A DNA stretch of 64,000 bases, taken from NCBI GenBank assembly GCA_012839475.1, contig DUNG01000016.1, positions 62,001 to 126,000 of the forward strand. Reading direction: 5' to 3'. Positions 53,192 through 62,219 of this stretch are shown one piece after another (positions within the stretch are counted from its first letter, which is position 1; every line of letters begins with the position of its first letter). This stretch comes from Petrimonas sp. Lineage in GTDB: Bacteria; Bacteroidota; Bacteroidia; Bacteroidales; Dysgonomonadaceae. The notes beneath the pieces are model-generated. The model did not search any database and was not told the origin of the DNA. It saw only the letters and a list, made by a program, of their open reading frames with translations. The translations under genes and the position numbers were made by a program.

Positions 53192-55999
53192 TTACCGTTC
53201 GTCCTTGGTCTGGTTGATCCTTAACAACTTCATCAACTCTACCACCACGATAGGAACAAGCGAGAGACCCGCCACGTAGATCCAGTGGAGCCAATCCATG
53301 GAGACGACATCGAACACCTCCATCACGCCAGGCGGTAGCAGTACAACGAACATCAGCAACGAGGAGGCCAGGATAGCCACGAGCAGGGCCTTGTTGGCCA
53401 GCAGCCCGGTTCGGAACGAGGAGCGCCTGTTGGAGTGCAGGTTGCGCACGTGAAAGAGCTGCGAGAACCCCAACACGGCAAACGCCATGGTTTGCCCCAA
53501 CGGCTGACCGCCATCGGCGTAACCTATCATGTACGCGGCAAGCGATATCAGCCCGATGGTGGTGCCCTGATAAAAAATGCGCCACTGCATCCCCCTGGTG
53601 AAGAAGCCCTGCTTCGGGTCGCGAGGCGCACGGGTCATAATGTCCTCCTCAGCGGGATCAAGGCTTAGGGCAAGCGCGGGAAGGCTGTCGGTCACCAGGT
53701 TGATCCAGAGGATAAGTATCGGGGATAACGGGTTACCAATATTGAACAGGGAGGCGATAAAGATCAACAGCACCTCACCCACGTTGGCCGACAACAAGAA
53801 CTGGATCACCTTTAGGATATTGTCGTAAATGCGGCGTCCCTCCTCCACCGCGTTCACAATGGTAGCAAAGTTGTCATCGGTAAGGATCACGTCGGAGGCA
53901 TCTTTAGCCACCTCGGTTCCCGTGATGCCCATCGATACCCCTATATCGGCCTGCTTGAGCGCGGGGGCATCGTTCACCCCGTCGCCGGTCATCGCCACGA
54001 TCTGCCCGTGCGACTGCCATGCGCGGACGATGCGCACCTTGTGCTCGGGCGCCACCCGGGCGTAAACGGGCAAATTTTCCACTTCCCGGTAAAGCGTTTC
54101 ATCGTCCATCTCGGCCAAGTCGGTGCCCGTGATCGCCCGATCGCCCTCACGGTAGATACCGATCCCGCTCGCGATGGCTATAGCCGTCGCCTTATGGTCG
54201 CCCGTGATCATCACCGGACGGATGCCGGCCGTCCGGCACTTCTCGACCGCCTCGATCGCCTCGGGGCGTGGAGGGTCTATCATGCCCAACAGCCCGACGA
54301 AGGTGAGCCCCCGCTCCACGCTGTCAACCTCCATGCTCTCCGGAAGGGTGTCGATATCGCTGTAGGCAACCGCCAACACGCGGAGGGCCGACTCCGCCAT
54401 GCGGAGGTTGGCAGCCTCGATAGCCGCCCGGTCGCCCGGGGTGATGGCGTGTGCCTCACCCCCTTGCAGTACGCGGGTGGTGACGGCAAGCACCTCATCC
54501 AGCCCCCCTTTCACATGCACGCGATAGCGGCCGTTATCCAGCCGGTTGATGGTGGACATCCGCTTTCGCTCCGAATCGAAGGGCACCTCCCCCACGCGGG
54601 GATACTGCCGCTCCTGCTCATTCTTGTCAATGCCCCACTTCAACGCGACTTCCACGATAGCGGTCTCGGTGGGGTCTCCCGTGAACTCGGGCATTCCATC
54701 GGCCAACCGCTTCAGGTGCGCGTCACTGCATAGCAGTGCACTGTTTACCAGGAGGAGCCCGGCATCCCTGTTCACCTCACCAACCGGCAAGCCGGCCTGG
54801 ATACCAAGCGAGGCACCGGGTAATGCGCTAAGTGATGTGCCGAGCGAGGTATCGAAAAATGTGCCGTTTGAAGCGCCCAACGGAGTACCGTAAGGAGCAC
54901 CCATCGAGCGATCCGGGCGACCCTCCACCGCGAAGTCGATTTCGCCATCGGGCACCCACCCTTTCACCACGGTCATCTTGTTCTGGGTAAGGGTTCCCGT
55001 CTTATCGGAGCAGATCACGGTAGTACTTCCCAGCGTCTCGACGGAGGGGAGGGTACGCACGATGGCGTTTTGCTTCACGAGCCGCTGTACCCCCATTGCC
55101 AATACGATGGTCGACACGATCTGCAACCCCTCGGGGATGGCCGCCACGGCCAGGCTCACGGCCATCATGAACATCTCCAGCCAGTCGTTACCGTACAGTA
55201 TCCCCACGATAAAGATAAACGCGCAGATCCCGAGGGCCACGTTGCCCAGCACCTTACCCAGTTGTTCCAGACGCTTGCCCATGGGGGTTTCCACGGCCTC
55301 GGTGCGTTGCAGCATGTGCGCGATCTTACCCACCTCCGTCAACATACCGGTACCTACCACCACCCCTTTGCCGCGGCCGTAGGTGACCACGCTGGTGGAG
55401 AAGGCCATGTTGTGTCGGTCGCCCAAGGGGATCTCCTCGTCCGGCAAGACCTCCTGTGACTTCTCCACCGGCACCGATTCGCCGGTGAGGGCCGACTCCT
55501 GCACCTTGAGGTTATGGGTTTCAAACAGGCGGGTATCGGCCGGGACAATATCGCCGGTCTCAAGTATGAGGATGTCGCCGGGTACCACCTCCACCGAGTC
55601 GATCTCGTGCACCTGCCCCTCTCGCAACACCTTGGCGTGGGGGGAGCTCATCCTGTTTAACGCGTCTAAGGAAGATTGCGCCCGCTTCTCCTGCACCGTC
55701 CCGATAACCGCGTTAACGACCAGGATGGCAAGGATCACGAACGTCTCGATCATCCCCTCCCCCTCCATCATCCCGATCACGCCGGAGACGATGGCGGCAA
55801 TCAGGAGGATGACTACCATGCTGCTCTTGAACTGGTCGAAGAACATCGCGGCGATTGATTTGCGCTTGCGAGCGGCGAGCCGGTTGAAGCCGTACTCTTC
55901 GATTCGCTTGGATACCTCGTTATGGGTCAACCCGGTTTGGTGGGAGACGTTAAATCTTTGCAACACCTCGTCGGAGGGCGAACTGTAAAAATTATCCAT
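53192..55999 (-). CDS. Ca2+-type P-type ATPase with a tetrapeptide-repeat insert
   Basis: 935 residues, P2-type cation pump (SERCA/PMCA-like). N-terminal cation ATPase domain; actuator with TGES (ALTGESVPVEKS); M4 motif AAIPEGLQ typical of Ca2+ pumps; phosphorylation motif DKTGTLT (about 334); nucleotide-domain and hinge motifs TGDHKATAIAIA and MTGDGVNDAPALK (about 670); six C-terminal membrane helices. In the nucleotide-binding domain (about 366-398) lies a stretch of G-A/T-P/S-x tetrapeptides coded by eight 12-base tandem units (54807-54902) not expected in this family. Has its own promoter box at 56100-56107. Confidence 0.93.
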   Translation of the reverse strand: MDNFYSSPSDEVLQRFNVSHQTGLTHNEVSKRIEEYGFNRLAARKRKSIAAMFFDQFKSSMVVILLIAAIVSGVIGMMEGEGMIETFVILAILVVNAVIGTVQEKRAQSSLDALNRMSSPHAKVLREGQVHEIDSVEVVPGDILILETGDIVPADTRLFETHNLKVQESALTGESVPVEKSQEVLPDEEIPLGDRHNMAFSTSVVTYGRGKGVVVGTGMLTEVGKIAHMLQRTEAVETPMGKRLEQLGKVLGNVALGICAFIFIVGILYGNDWLEMFMMAVSLAVAAIPEGLQIVSTIVLAMGVQRLVKQNAIVRTLPSVETLGSTTVICSDKTGTLTQNKMTVVKGWVPDGEIDFAVEGRPDRSMGAPYGTPLGASNGTFFDTSLGTSLSALPGASLGIQAGLPVGEVNRDAGLLLVNSALLCSDAHLKRLADGMPEFTGDPTETAIVEVALKWGIDKNEQERQYPRVGEVPFDSERKRMSTINRLDNGRYRVHVKGGLDEVLAVTTRVLQGGEAHAITPGDRAAIEAANLRMAESALRVLAVAYSDIDTLPESMEVDSVERGLTFVGLLGMIDPPRPEAIEAVEKCRTAGIRPVMITGDHKATAIAIASGIGIYREGDRAITGTDLAEMDDETLYREVENLPVYARVAPEHKVRIVRAWQSHGQIVAMTGDGVNDAPALKQADIGVSMGITGTEVAKDASDVILTDDNFATIVNAVEEGRRIYDNILKVIQFLLSANVGEVLLIFIASLFNIGNPLSPILILWINLVTDSLPALALSLDPAEEDIMTRAPRDPKQGFFTRGMQWRIFYQGTTIGLISLAAYMIGYADGGQPLGQTMAFAVLGFSQLFHVRNLHSNRRSSFRTGLLANKALLVAILASSLLMFVVLLPPGVMEVFDVVSMDWLHWIYVAGLSLVPIVVVELMKLLRINQTKDER
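54807..54902. repeat. 12-bp degenerate tandem repeat inside the P-type ATPase
   Basis: Eight contiguous 12-base units, from AGCGAGGCACCG to TAAGGAGCACCC on the plus strand, consensus about AGYGARGYRCCG. They keep the reading frame and encode a tetrapeptide repeat. Confidence 0.75.
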
Positions 56000-56099
56000 C
56001 TATTCTATTCTATATGTTAGTAGGCTGTCAATCAGCCAAACCCTTGCACTTTAAAAGTGATTCCACCGAAAAAGCGATCGATCACCCCGAAGGGTCTGA

Positions 56100-56107
56100 C
56101 AAATGTA
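56100..56107 (-). promoter_or_regulatory. -7 box for the P-type ATPase
   Basis: TACATTTG on the minus strand, 100 bases before the ATG. No clear -33. Confidence 0.4.
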
Positions 56108-56220
56108 GCAAAAATGTGGTTTTCATAGTAAACTTCATAGTAAACAATAAAGCACCTTTAAAAGTTCTTTATGTTATATAACATAACTCCAACGTTTTTT
56201 ATGTCACCCATTTTTTATAA

Positions 56221-56252
56221 ATTGCATCGCGTTTGAAAAAAGGATAACTTTG
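56221..56252 (+). promoter_or_regulatory. Promoter of the EF-G2 gene
   Basis: ATTG at 56221-56224, a 20-base spacer and TAACTTTG at 56245-56252, an excellent Bacteroidota match. The leader would be about 155 bases long. Confidence 0.65.
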
Positions 56253-56292
56253 CAGGCGTTACCCAACCACTGCAAAGTTTTTTCTTTACCCG
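56246..56292 (+). terminator. Terminator-like hairpin overlapping the EF-G2 -7 box
   Basis: Ten-base arms AACTTTGCAG and CTGCAAAGTT, 14-base loop, then TTTTTCTTT. The left arm overlaps the -7 box, so RNA started there would lack it; it can act only on upstream transcripts or as a DNA palindrome. Confidence 0.45.
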
Positions 56293-56414
56293 GCAGCACG
56301 TTGGGGGGCTGATTTGTGCGACATGGCAAATTAATGAGAGTCAAAACGAATAACGGCAATCTGGTGCAACCGTGCAATTGGAAAATTAATCACATTTAAA
56401 ATATCGTTTTAATC

Positions 56415-58571
56415 ATGAAAGTGTATAAAACAGACGAAATCAAGAACATTGCAATTATTGGCAATGCCGGAACAGGTAAGACCACCCTCGCAGAAGCGAT
56501 GCTTTTCGAGAGTGGTCTTATAAAACGACGCGGCACCGTTGAGGGGAATAACACCGTGTGCGACTACTTCCCCGTGGAGAAGGAGTACGGCTACTCGGTA
56601 TTTTCCACCGTCTTCTCGTACGAGTGGAAAGGTAAACTGATGACCTTTATCGATTGCCCGGGAGCGGACGACTTCGTGGGCAACGTGGTGACCGCCCTCA
56701 ACGTGACCGACACGGCGCTGATGCTGATTGACGCGTCTAGTGGGGTGGAAGTAGGTACTGTAAACCAGTTCCGCTACGTGGACGACCTGCAAAAACCGAT
56801 GGTGCTACTGGTTAACCGGATGGACCATGAAAAAGCCGATTACGAAAACACCCTCACCAGCCTGAAAGAGTTCTACGGCAACAAGGTGGTTCCGGTGCAA
56901 TACCCGGTGGGTAGTGGCACCTCGTTCGAGGGGATCGTAGACGTGCTCAAGCAAAAACTGTACAAGTGGGCACCGGGTGCCACCGCTCCCGAAGTGCTCG
57001 ATATCCCGGATAGCGAGAAGGCGAAGGCCGACGGGTATTACGAAGCGTTGTTAGAGGCGGCTGCCGAGAACGACGAGGAGTTGATGGAGAAGTACTTTGA
57101 TCAAGGCACGCTGACCGAAGAGGAGATGAGCCTGGGGATTCACAAGGGGATGATCAGCCACAGCCTTTTCCCGCTCTTCTGTGCCTCGGCCGAGAAGAAC
57201 ATGGCCGTGCACCGCGTGATGAACTTCTTAAGCCTGGTAGCACCTTCACCGAGCGACATGCCCGCCCCTAAAAACTCGGAGGGCGTGGAGGTAAAGCCCG
57301 ATGCAGAAGCACCCACCAGCCTCTACTTCTTCAAGACAACCGTGGAGCCGCATATCGGGGAGGTATCCTACTTCAAGGTGATGTCGGGAACGATAACTGA
57401 AGGTGACGATCTCACCAACGTGAACCGAAGGTCCAGGGAGCGCCTCGCGCAACTCTTCACCGTTGCCGGGCAAATGCGGACCAAGGCCACGGAGCTGCAA
57501 GCGGGCAGCATTGGTGCCGCGGTGAAACTGAAGGATGTACGGACAGGCAACACGCTGAACGCCAGGGGCGCCGAGCATCTCTTCGACTTCATCAAGTACC
57601 CCGAACCGCGCTACCGCAGGGCCATCCGCGCGGTAAGCGAATCGAACTCAGAGAAGCTGAACGAATCGCTCACCCGCATGAGGGAGGAAGATCCCACGTG
57701 GCTGGTAGAGATATCAAAAGAGCTGAAGCAAACCATCGTTTCGGGCCAGGGTGAGTTCCACCTGAAAACCTTAAGGTGGCGACTGGAGAACAACGACAAG
57801 ATAGAGATCGAGTTCATGGAGCCCAAGATCCCGTACCGCGAAACCATCACCAAGGCTGCACGTGCCGACTACAGGCATAGGAAACAGTCGGGGGGTGCCG
57901 GTCAGTTCGGAGAGGTACACATGATCGTGGAACCCTACACCGAGGGAATGGAGCTGCCCGAAATCTACCGCTTCAACGGGCAGGAGTACAAGATTCAGAA
58001 CCGCGACACCCAAGAGATAGAACTGGATTGGGGAGGTAAGCTGGTGTTCGTGAATAGCATCGTGGGGGGTGCCATCGACGCGCGCTTCTTGCCGGCCATC
58101 CTGAAAGGGATCATGGAACGGATGGAGCAAGGGCCGCTCACCGGCTCGTACGCCCGCGACGTTCGCGTGATCGTCTACGACGGCAAGATGCACCAGGTTG
58201 ACTCCAACGAGATCTCCTTTATGCTCGCCGGGCGTAACGCGTTTAGCATGGCTTTCCGTAACGCGGGACCAAAGATCCTGGAACCGATCTACGACGTGGT
58301 AGTTTCCATACCGGGCGAATACATGGGCGACGTGATGAGCGACCTGCAGGGACGCCGCGCCATGATCATGGGAATGGAGAGCGAGAAGCGCTTCGAAAAG
58401 CTAAAGGCGAAAGTTCCATTGAAAGAGATGAGCAACTACTCCACCTCGTTGAGCTCAATCACCGGTGGAAGGGGTTCATTTACCATGAAGTTCTCGAACT
58501 ACGAGTTAGTACCGAGCGACATACAAGATAGGCTACTCAAGGAGTACGAGGAGCAGGAGAAGGAGGATTAA
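56415..58571 (+). CDS. fusA2: Elongation factor G paralogue, EF-G2 type
   Basis: 718 residues with the five EF-G domains, but altered GTPase motifs: G1 is GNAGTGKTT (16-24) instead of GHIDAGKTT; the switch I RGITI segment is replaced by EYGYSV; G3 is DCPGADDF (80-87) where canonical EF-G has DTPGHVDF, so the catalytic His is Ala84; G4 is NRMD. These are the changes of Bacteroides EF-G2, reported in B. thetaiotaomicron to support translation without GTP hydrolysis and to be strongly induced on carbon starvation. Domain IV/V motifs (GGAGQFGEVH, LSSITGGRGSF) are intact, so it should still translocate on ribosomes. Regulated probably through the long leader and nearby palindromes. The canonical fusA is not in the window. 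Confidence 0.9.
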   Translation: MKVYKTDEIKNIAIIGNAGTGKTTLAEAMLFESGLIKRRGTVEGNNTVCDYFPVEKEYGYSVFSTVFSYEWKGKLMTFIDCPGADDFVGNVVTALNVTDTALMLIDASSGVEVGTVNQFRYVDDLQKPMVLLVNRMDHEKADYENTLTSLKEFYGNKVVPVQYPVGSGTSFEGIVDVLKQKLYKWAPGATAPEVLDIPDSEKAKADGYYEALLEAAAENDEELMEKYFDQGTLTEEEMSLGIHKGMISHSLFPLFCASAEKNMAVHRVMNFLSLVAPSPSDMPAPKNSEGVEVKPDAEAPTSLYFFKTTVEPHIGEVSYFKVMSGTITEGDDLTNVNRRSRERLAQLFTVAGQMRTKATELQAGSIGAAVKLKDVRTGNTLNARGAEHLFDFIKYPEPRYRRAIRAVSESNSEKLNESLTRMREEDPTWLVEISKELKQTIVSGQGEFHLKTLRWRLENNDKIEIEFMEPKIPYRETITKAARADYRHRKQSGGAGQFGEVHMIVEPYTEGMELPEIYRFNGQEYKIQNRDTQEIELDWGGKLVFVNSIVGGAIDARFLPAILKGIMERMEQGPLTGSYARDVRVIVYDGKMHQVDSNEISFMLAGRNAFSMAFRNAGPKILEPIYDVVVSIPGEYMGDVMSDLQGRRAMIMGMESEKRFEKLKAKVPLKEMSNYSTSLSSITGGRGSFTMKFSNYELVPSDIQDRLLKEYEEQEKED

Positions 58572-58637
58572 ACCATTCCTGTTATCGGGTGTCTTAATGA
58601 TAAACAACCGAAGTTTCACCCCCTAAAGACTACAGGT

Positions 58638-59927
58638 ATGAAAGCATTAAGACACCCCCTCGTTTTCGCGATCATCGCGCTGACTTTGTTCGCCTGCGGT
58701 TCCCAACGTGACTACGCCTACGCGCAAGTTTACGATGAGTATGGGTACTACGATGATAGGTACTACGATGCCGGGTATTACGGAGACGGGTACTACAACC
58801 GCGGCGGTGGCATCAGCTTCAACGTGTTTTACAACGAGTTGAGGCCTTACGGAAGGTGGATTAACAGCCACTCGTACGGACGTGTCTGGATACCCAACGT
58901 GGGCAGGGATTTCCATCCCTACGCCACGAATGGTTACTGGGTGATGACCGACCACGGCAACATGTGGGTTTCCAACTACTCCTGGGGATGGGCACCGTTC
59001 CATTACGGGAGATGGTACTGGGACAACTATTATGGCTGGGCCTGGGTTCCCGGTTACGAGTGGGCACCTGCATGGGTAACGTGGAGAAGTGGCGGTGGCT
59101 ACTACGGCTGGGCGCCGTTAGGGCCAAGGGTGAGCATCCACGTTCACGTGAACTTACCCGGGCACTACTGGACTTTCCTGCCCACGCGCCACATGTACAA
59201 CCGCAGTATGTACAAGTACTACAGGCGCCACAGCACCACCATCTATAACAACACCACCATTATCAACAACACCTACGTGTATAACAATAACCGCTACTAT
59301 AGCGGTCCAACCCCCTCCGAGTACCAAAGAACCACCGGCAGGAACGCTATCGTTCACCGGGTAGAGAGCAGCAACGTCCGAACGAGCTCGGGAAGAACTA
59401 CCGTGGTAGACAACAACGCGGTAAGGGTGTACCGACCGGAAGCAACCGCCAGCCGAAGCAGTAGCGGCGGCAACCGCGGCGCGGTGAGCACCGCCCGAAC
59501 CAGTAGCAGCAACCGAAGCACAACCAGCGGCAATGTGAGCCGTGGTACCACTAGCAGCTCCTCGAATCGAAGCGCGGTAAACAACAGCCGAACCAGCTCC
59601 TCTTCTAACCGGAGCAGCGGCAACAGCACCGTAAGGTCCAGCTCTTCAAGCAGCCGAAGCTCTACCAGCGGCAGCGTGAATCGAAGCAGCTCCAGTAATA
59701 GCAACCGGAGCAGCGGCAACAGCACCGTAAGGTCCAGCTCTTCAAGCAACCGAAGCTCTACCAGTGGCAGCGTGAGTCGAAGCAGCTCCAGTAATAGCAA
59801 CCGGAGCAGCGGCAACAGCACCGTGAGGTCGAGCTCCTCTTCTAACCGAAGCAACAACAACGCGACGACCCGGTCGGGCTCCTCTGAACGGAGCAGCTCC
59901 GGCAGGAGCTCCGGGGGACGCAGATAA
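58638..59927 (+). CDS. DUF6600-like lipoprotein with Ser/Arg/Asn repeat tail
   Basis: 429 residues. Lipobox LTLFACGSQ (Cys about 20). A Tyr/Gly/Asp-rich linker (about 25-55) precedes a conserved Trp/Tyr/Gly-rich domain (about 60-200) with FNVFYNELRPYGRWI, GYWVMTDHGNMWVSNYSWGW and WVPGYEWAPAWVTW, the mark of DUF6600. The C-terminal 190 residues are low-complexity Ser/Arg/Asn/Gly with three 32-residue repeats coded by 96-base direct repeats (59607, 59703, 59799). Probably an outer-membrane or surface structural protein; function unknown. It follows EF-G2 by 66 bases with no clear terminator and may be co-expressed. Confidence 0.75.
   Translation: MKALRHPLVFAIIALTLFACGSQRDYAYAQVYDEYGYYDDRYYDAGYYGDGYYNRGGGISFNVFYNELRPYGRWINSHSYGRVWIPNVGRDFHPYATNGYWVMTDHGNMWVSNYSWGWAPFHYGRWYWDNYYGWAWVPGYEWAPAWVTWRSGGGYYGWAPLGPRVSIHVHVNLPGHYWTFLPTRHMYNRSMYKYYRRHSTTIYNNTTIINNTYVYNNNRYYSGPTPSEYQRTTGRNAIVHRVESSNVRTSSGRTTVVDNNAVRVYRPEATASRSSSGGNRGAVSTARTSSSNRSTTSGNVSRGTTSSSSNRSAVNNSRTSSSSNRSSGNSTVRSSSSSSRSSTSGSVNRSSSSNSNRSSGNSTVRSSSSSNRSSTSGSVSRSSSSNSNRSSGNSTVRSSSSSNRSNNNATTRSGSSERSSSGRSSGGRR
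59607..59850 (+). repeat. 96-bp direct repeats in the DUF6600-like gene
   Basis: Units begin with AACCGGAGCAGCGGCAACAG at 59607, 59703 and 59799 (the last partial), nearly identical in sequence, encoding 32-residue repeats. Confidence 0.9.
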
Positions 59928-60141
59928 CGGACAAGGCGAAAGGGACACCTACACTAATTCTGCCGCTTGACCAATAGAGAGTTTTAAATGGTATCGTCAC
60001 TCAAGAAAGCGCGAACTTCCTTACCCAAATCGGGTGAACAAAGATAATAAAAACAGATCTCTTATCTCTGTGAAAAAATAATCGTATGAAGGAAACTGGA
60101 GGCCACGGGCAACATAAAGTGACGTACACCGAACAGACCGA

Positions 60142-61014
60142 TCAATCTATCCAGCGCTTGGTGAGATCGCCGTAAGCATCGATGCGTCGGTCACGGAAAA
60201 AGGGCCACCAGCGACGTACCTGTTCAGTACGATCCAGGTCGACCTCCACCACCCGTGCATCCTCTCCTTCCGGGGCCTGGTACAGGAACTCCCCTTGCGG
60301 ACCGCAGACGAAGCTACTCCCCCAGAACTGGATGCCGTTGGTTTGTCCCGACGGGTCGGGCTCATACCCGGCGCGGTTCACTGCGACCAGGGGCAGCCCA
60401 TTGGCGATGGCGTGTCCCCGCTGCACGGTGATCCACGCGTCTCGCTGCCGCTGTTTCTCGTCGTCGCTATCGCTGGACTCCCATCCGATGGCCGTGGGGT
60501 AGATCAGTAGCTCCGCCCCGGCGAGCGCCATCAGCCGTGCCGCCTCGGGGTACCACTGGTCCCAGCAGACCAGGAGGCCCAGCCGCCCCACCGAGGTGTC
60601 AATAGGCTCGAAGCCGAGATCACCCGGCGTGAAGTAGAACTTCTCGTAGTAGGCCGGGTCGTCCGGTATATGCATCTTCCGGTAGATACCGGCGATAGTG
60701 CCGTCCTTCTCGATCACCACGGCGCTGTTGTGATAAAGGCCGGGGGCTCGCCGCTCGAATAGCGACAGCACGATGACCACCCCAAACTCTTTCGCCAGGG
60801 CACCAAAGGCATAGGTGGAGGGACCCGGTATCGCCTCCGCCAGGTCGAACCGCTCCACCTCTTCGGTTTGGCAGAAGTAGAGGTTGTTATGCAGCTCCTG
60901 CAGCACGATCAACTGGGCCCCGCCCTTGGCGAGCGCCCCTATTTTCTCTTCCAGGCGGGCCACGTTCGTCGCGGCATCCGCGCCGTTGGCCTGTTGTATG
61001 ATTCCTATCTTCAT
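60142..61014 (-). CDS. aguB: N-carbamoylputrescine amidase
   Basis: Nitrilase-superfamily amidase, 290 residues, that hydrolyses N-carbamoylputrescine to putrescine, CO2 and ammonia. The catalytic triad is visible: Glu in VLQELHNNLYF, Lys in YRKMHIPDD and Cys in LLVCWDQWYPEA. The ATG at 61014 (MKIGIIQQANGA) is preferred; the frame runs 50 codons further upstream in poor sequence. Downstream of aguA (77-base gap), completing the agmatine to putrescine route. Confidence 0.92.
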   Translation of the reverse strand: MKIGIIQQANGADAATNVARLEEKIGALAKGGAQLIVLQELHNNLYFCQTEEVERFDLAEAIPGPSTYAFGALAKEFGVVIVLSLFERRAPGLYHNSAVVIEKDGTIAGIYRKMHIPDDPAYYEKFYFTPGDLGFEPIDTSVGRLGLLVCWDQWYPEAARLMALAGAELLIYPTAIGWESSDSDDEKQRQRDAWITVQRGHAIANGLPLVAVNRAGYEPDPSGQTNGIQFWGSSFVCGPQGEFLYQAPEGEDARVVEVDLDRTEQVRRWWPFFRDRRIDAYGDLTKRWID

Positions 61015-61091
61015 AGTTTTTCGTTTACGCGTATTGTGTTGTTGTATTGTCTTCGCTTTGAAAGCAAAAGAATATTGATTCGAATAAACAA

Positions 61092-62117
61092 TTACAAAAA
61101 ACCGGCGGGGAGCTGCATCGTGACGCAGTGCAGCGAACCCGACTGCTTGATAAGCGGCTGGCAATCGATGCCGATCACCTCCCTATCGGGGAAAGCGGTC
61201 TGTAGCTGCCTCTTCGCGACGTCGTCCTTCGGGGAGCCGTAGCAAGGCATCAAGACCGCCCCGTTGATGATCAGGAAGTTGGCGTACGTGGCGGGCAGGC
61301 GCCTCCCCTCGTGATACAAGGCATCCGCCATGGGCAGCGGCAGCAGCCGGTAAGGTTCGCCACCAGGGGTAACGAAAGCCCTCAGTTCCCGCTCCATCTC
61401 CTTAAGCTCCCCGTGGTGGATATCCTCCTCGTCGTCACAAGCCACGTAAGCGATGGTCTTCTCGTCGCAAAAGCGAGCCAGGGTATCGATATGGCTATCG
61501 GTGTCGTCTCCTTCCAGGAAGCCGTGGTTCAACCACAACACCCGCTTAACCCCGAGCGTCAGTTTCAGCTGCTCCTCCACCTGCTCCCGGTTGAGTGCCC
61601 CGTTCCTGTTGGGCGAAAGCAGGCAGCGGGAGGTGGTCAGGAGCGTTCCTGTCCCGTCCGTCTCGATAGAGCCCCCCTCCAGGATAAAGTCCAAGCGGTT
61701 CAGGTAGCGCACGTCCGGCAGATAAGCCGATCGGTCGTATAGATGGCGGGTGATCCGGTTGTCGAGGTTCGCGGCGAATTTCAACCCCCAGCCGTTAAAG
61801 CCAAAGTCGATCAGCAGGGGTCGCCCCCCGTCGAGCAGACCCACGCCCCCGTGGTCGCGTGTCCAGGAGTCGTTACTCGGGACCTCGTGCAGAAGCAGGT
61901 TCGCCCGCTCTCCCGCGGTAAAGTAAGCCGCCACCTCCCGGGCATCCTGGCACGCCACCAGCAGCTTCTCCCGCTTGAGGATCTCTTTCGAGAGGGCGAT
62001 GTAGCAGCCGGTCACCTCCTCCAGGTTATCCTTCCAGTCGGTTTCTCGATGCGGCCAGGTCAGTTGAACCCCGCTCTGCGGGTACCACTCGGCCGGGAAA
62101 AAAAGTCCATCCTTCAT
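61092..62117 (-). CDS. aguA: Agmatine deiminase
   Basis: Peptidyl-arginine-deiminase-fold enzyme, 341 residues, converting agmatine to N-carbamoylputrescine and ammonia. Family motifs: FPAEWYPQSGVQLTWPH, NDSWTRDHGG, ILEGGSIETDGTGTLL, GDDTDSHIDTLARF-like EGDDTDSHIDTLARF, and the catalytic Cys in MPCYGSPKDD (about 291). The ATG at 62117 (MKDGLFFPAEW) fits the family start; the frame extends 27 codons upstream. With aguB it makes putrescine from arginine-derived agmatine. Confidence 0.93.
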   Translation of the reverse strand: MKDGLFFPAEWYPQSGVQLTWPHRETDWKDNLEEVTGCYIALSKEILKREKLLVACQDAREVAAYFTAGERANLLLHEVPSNDSWTRDHGGVGLLDGGRPLLIDFGFNGWGLKFAANLDNRITRHLYDRSAYLPDVRYLNRLDFILEGGSIETDGTGTLLTTSRCLLSPNRNGALNREQVEEQLKLTLGVKRVLWLNHGFLEGDDTDSHIDTLARFCDEKTIAYVACDDEEDIHHGELKEMERELRAFVTPGGEPYRLLPLPMADALYHEGRRLPATYANFLIINGAVLMPCYGSPKDDVAKRQLQTAFPDREVIGIDCQPLIKQSGSLHCVTMQLPAGFL

Positions 62118-62219
62118 GGTTACCCCTTCCTTGGTTGCTTTTACGGGAATATCCCTTGGTTGCCTTCTCGTGGGTTCCCAAAAGCTATCCCCGCTCAAGG
62201 TTCATTCCCAGACCCTCTA

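Larger units (their letters stand above)
56000..56414. other. 415-base divergent regulatory region, P-ATPase / EF-G2
   Basis: No gene. Contains a leftward -7 box, an AT-rich middle (ATGTTATATAACAT is a near-perfect palindrome at about 56170), the rightward promoter at 56221-56252 and a hairpin at 56247-56288. Confidence 0.6.
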
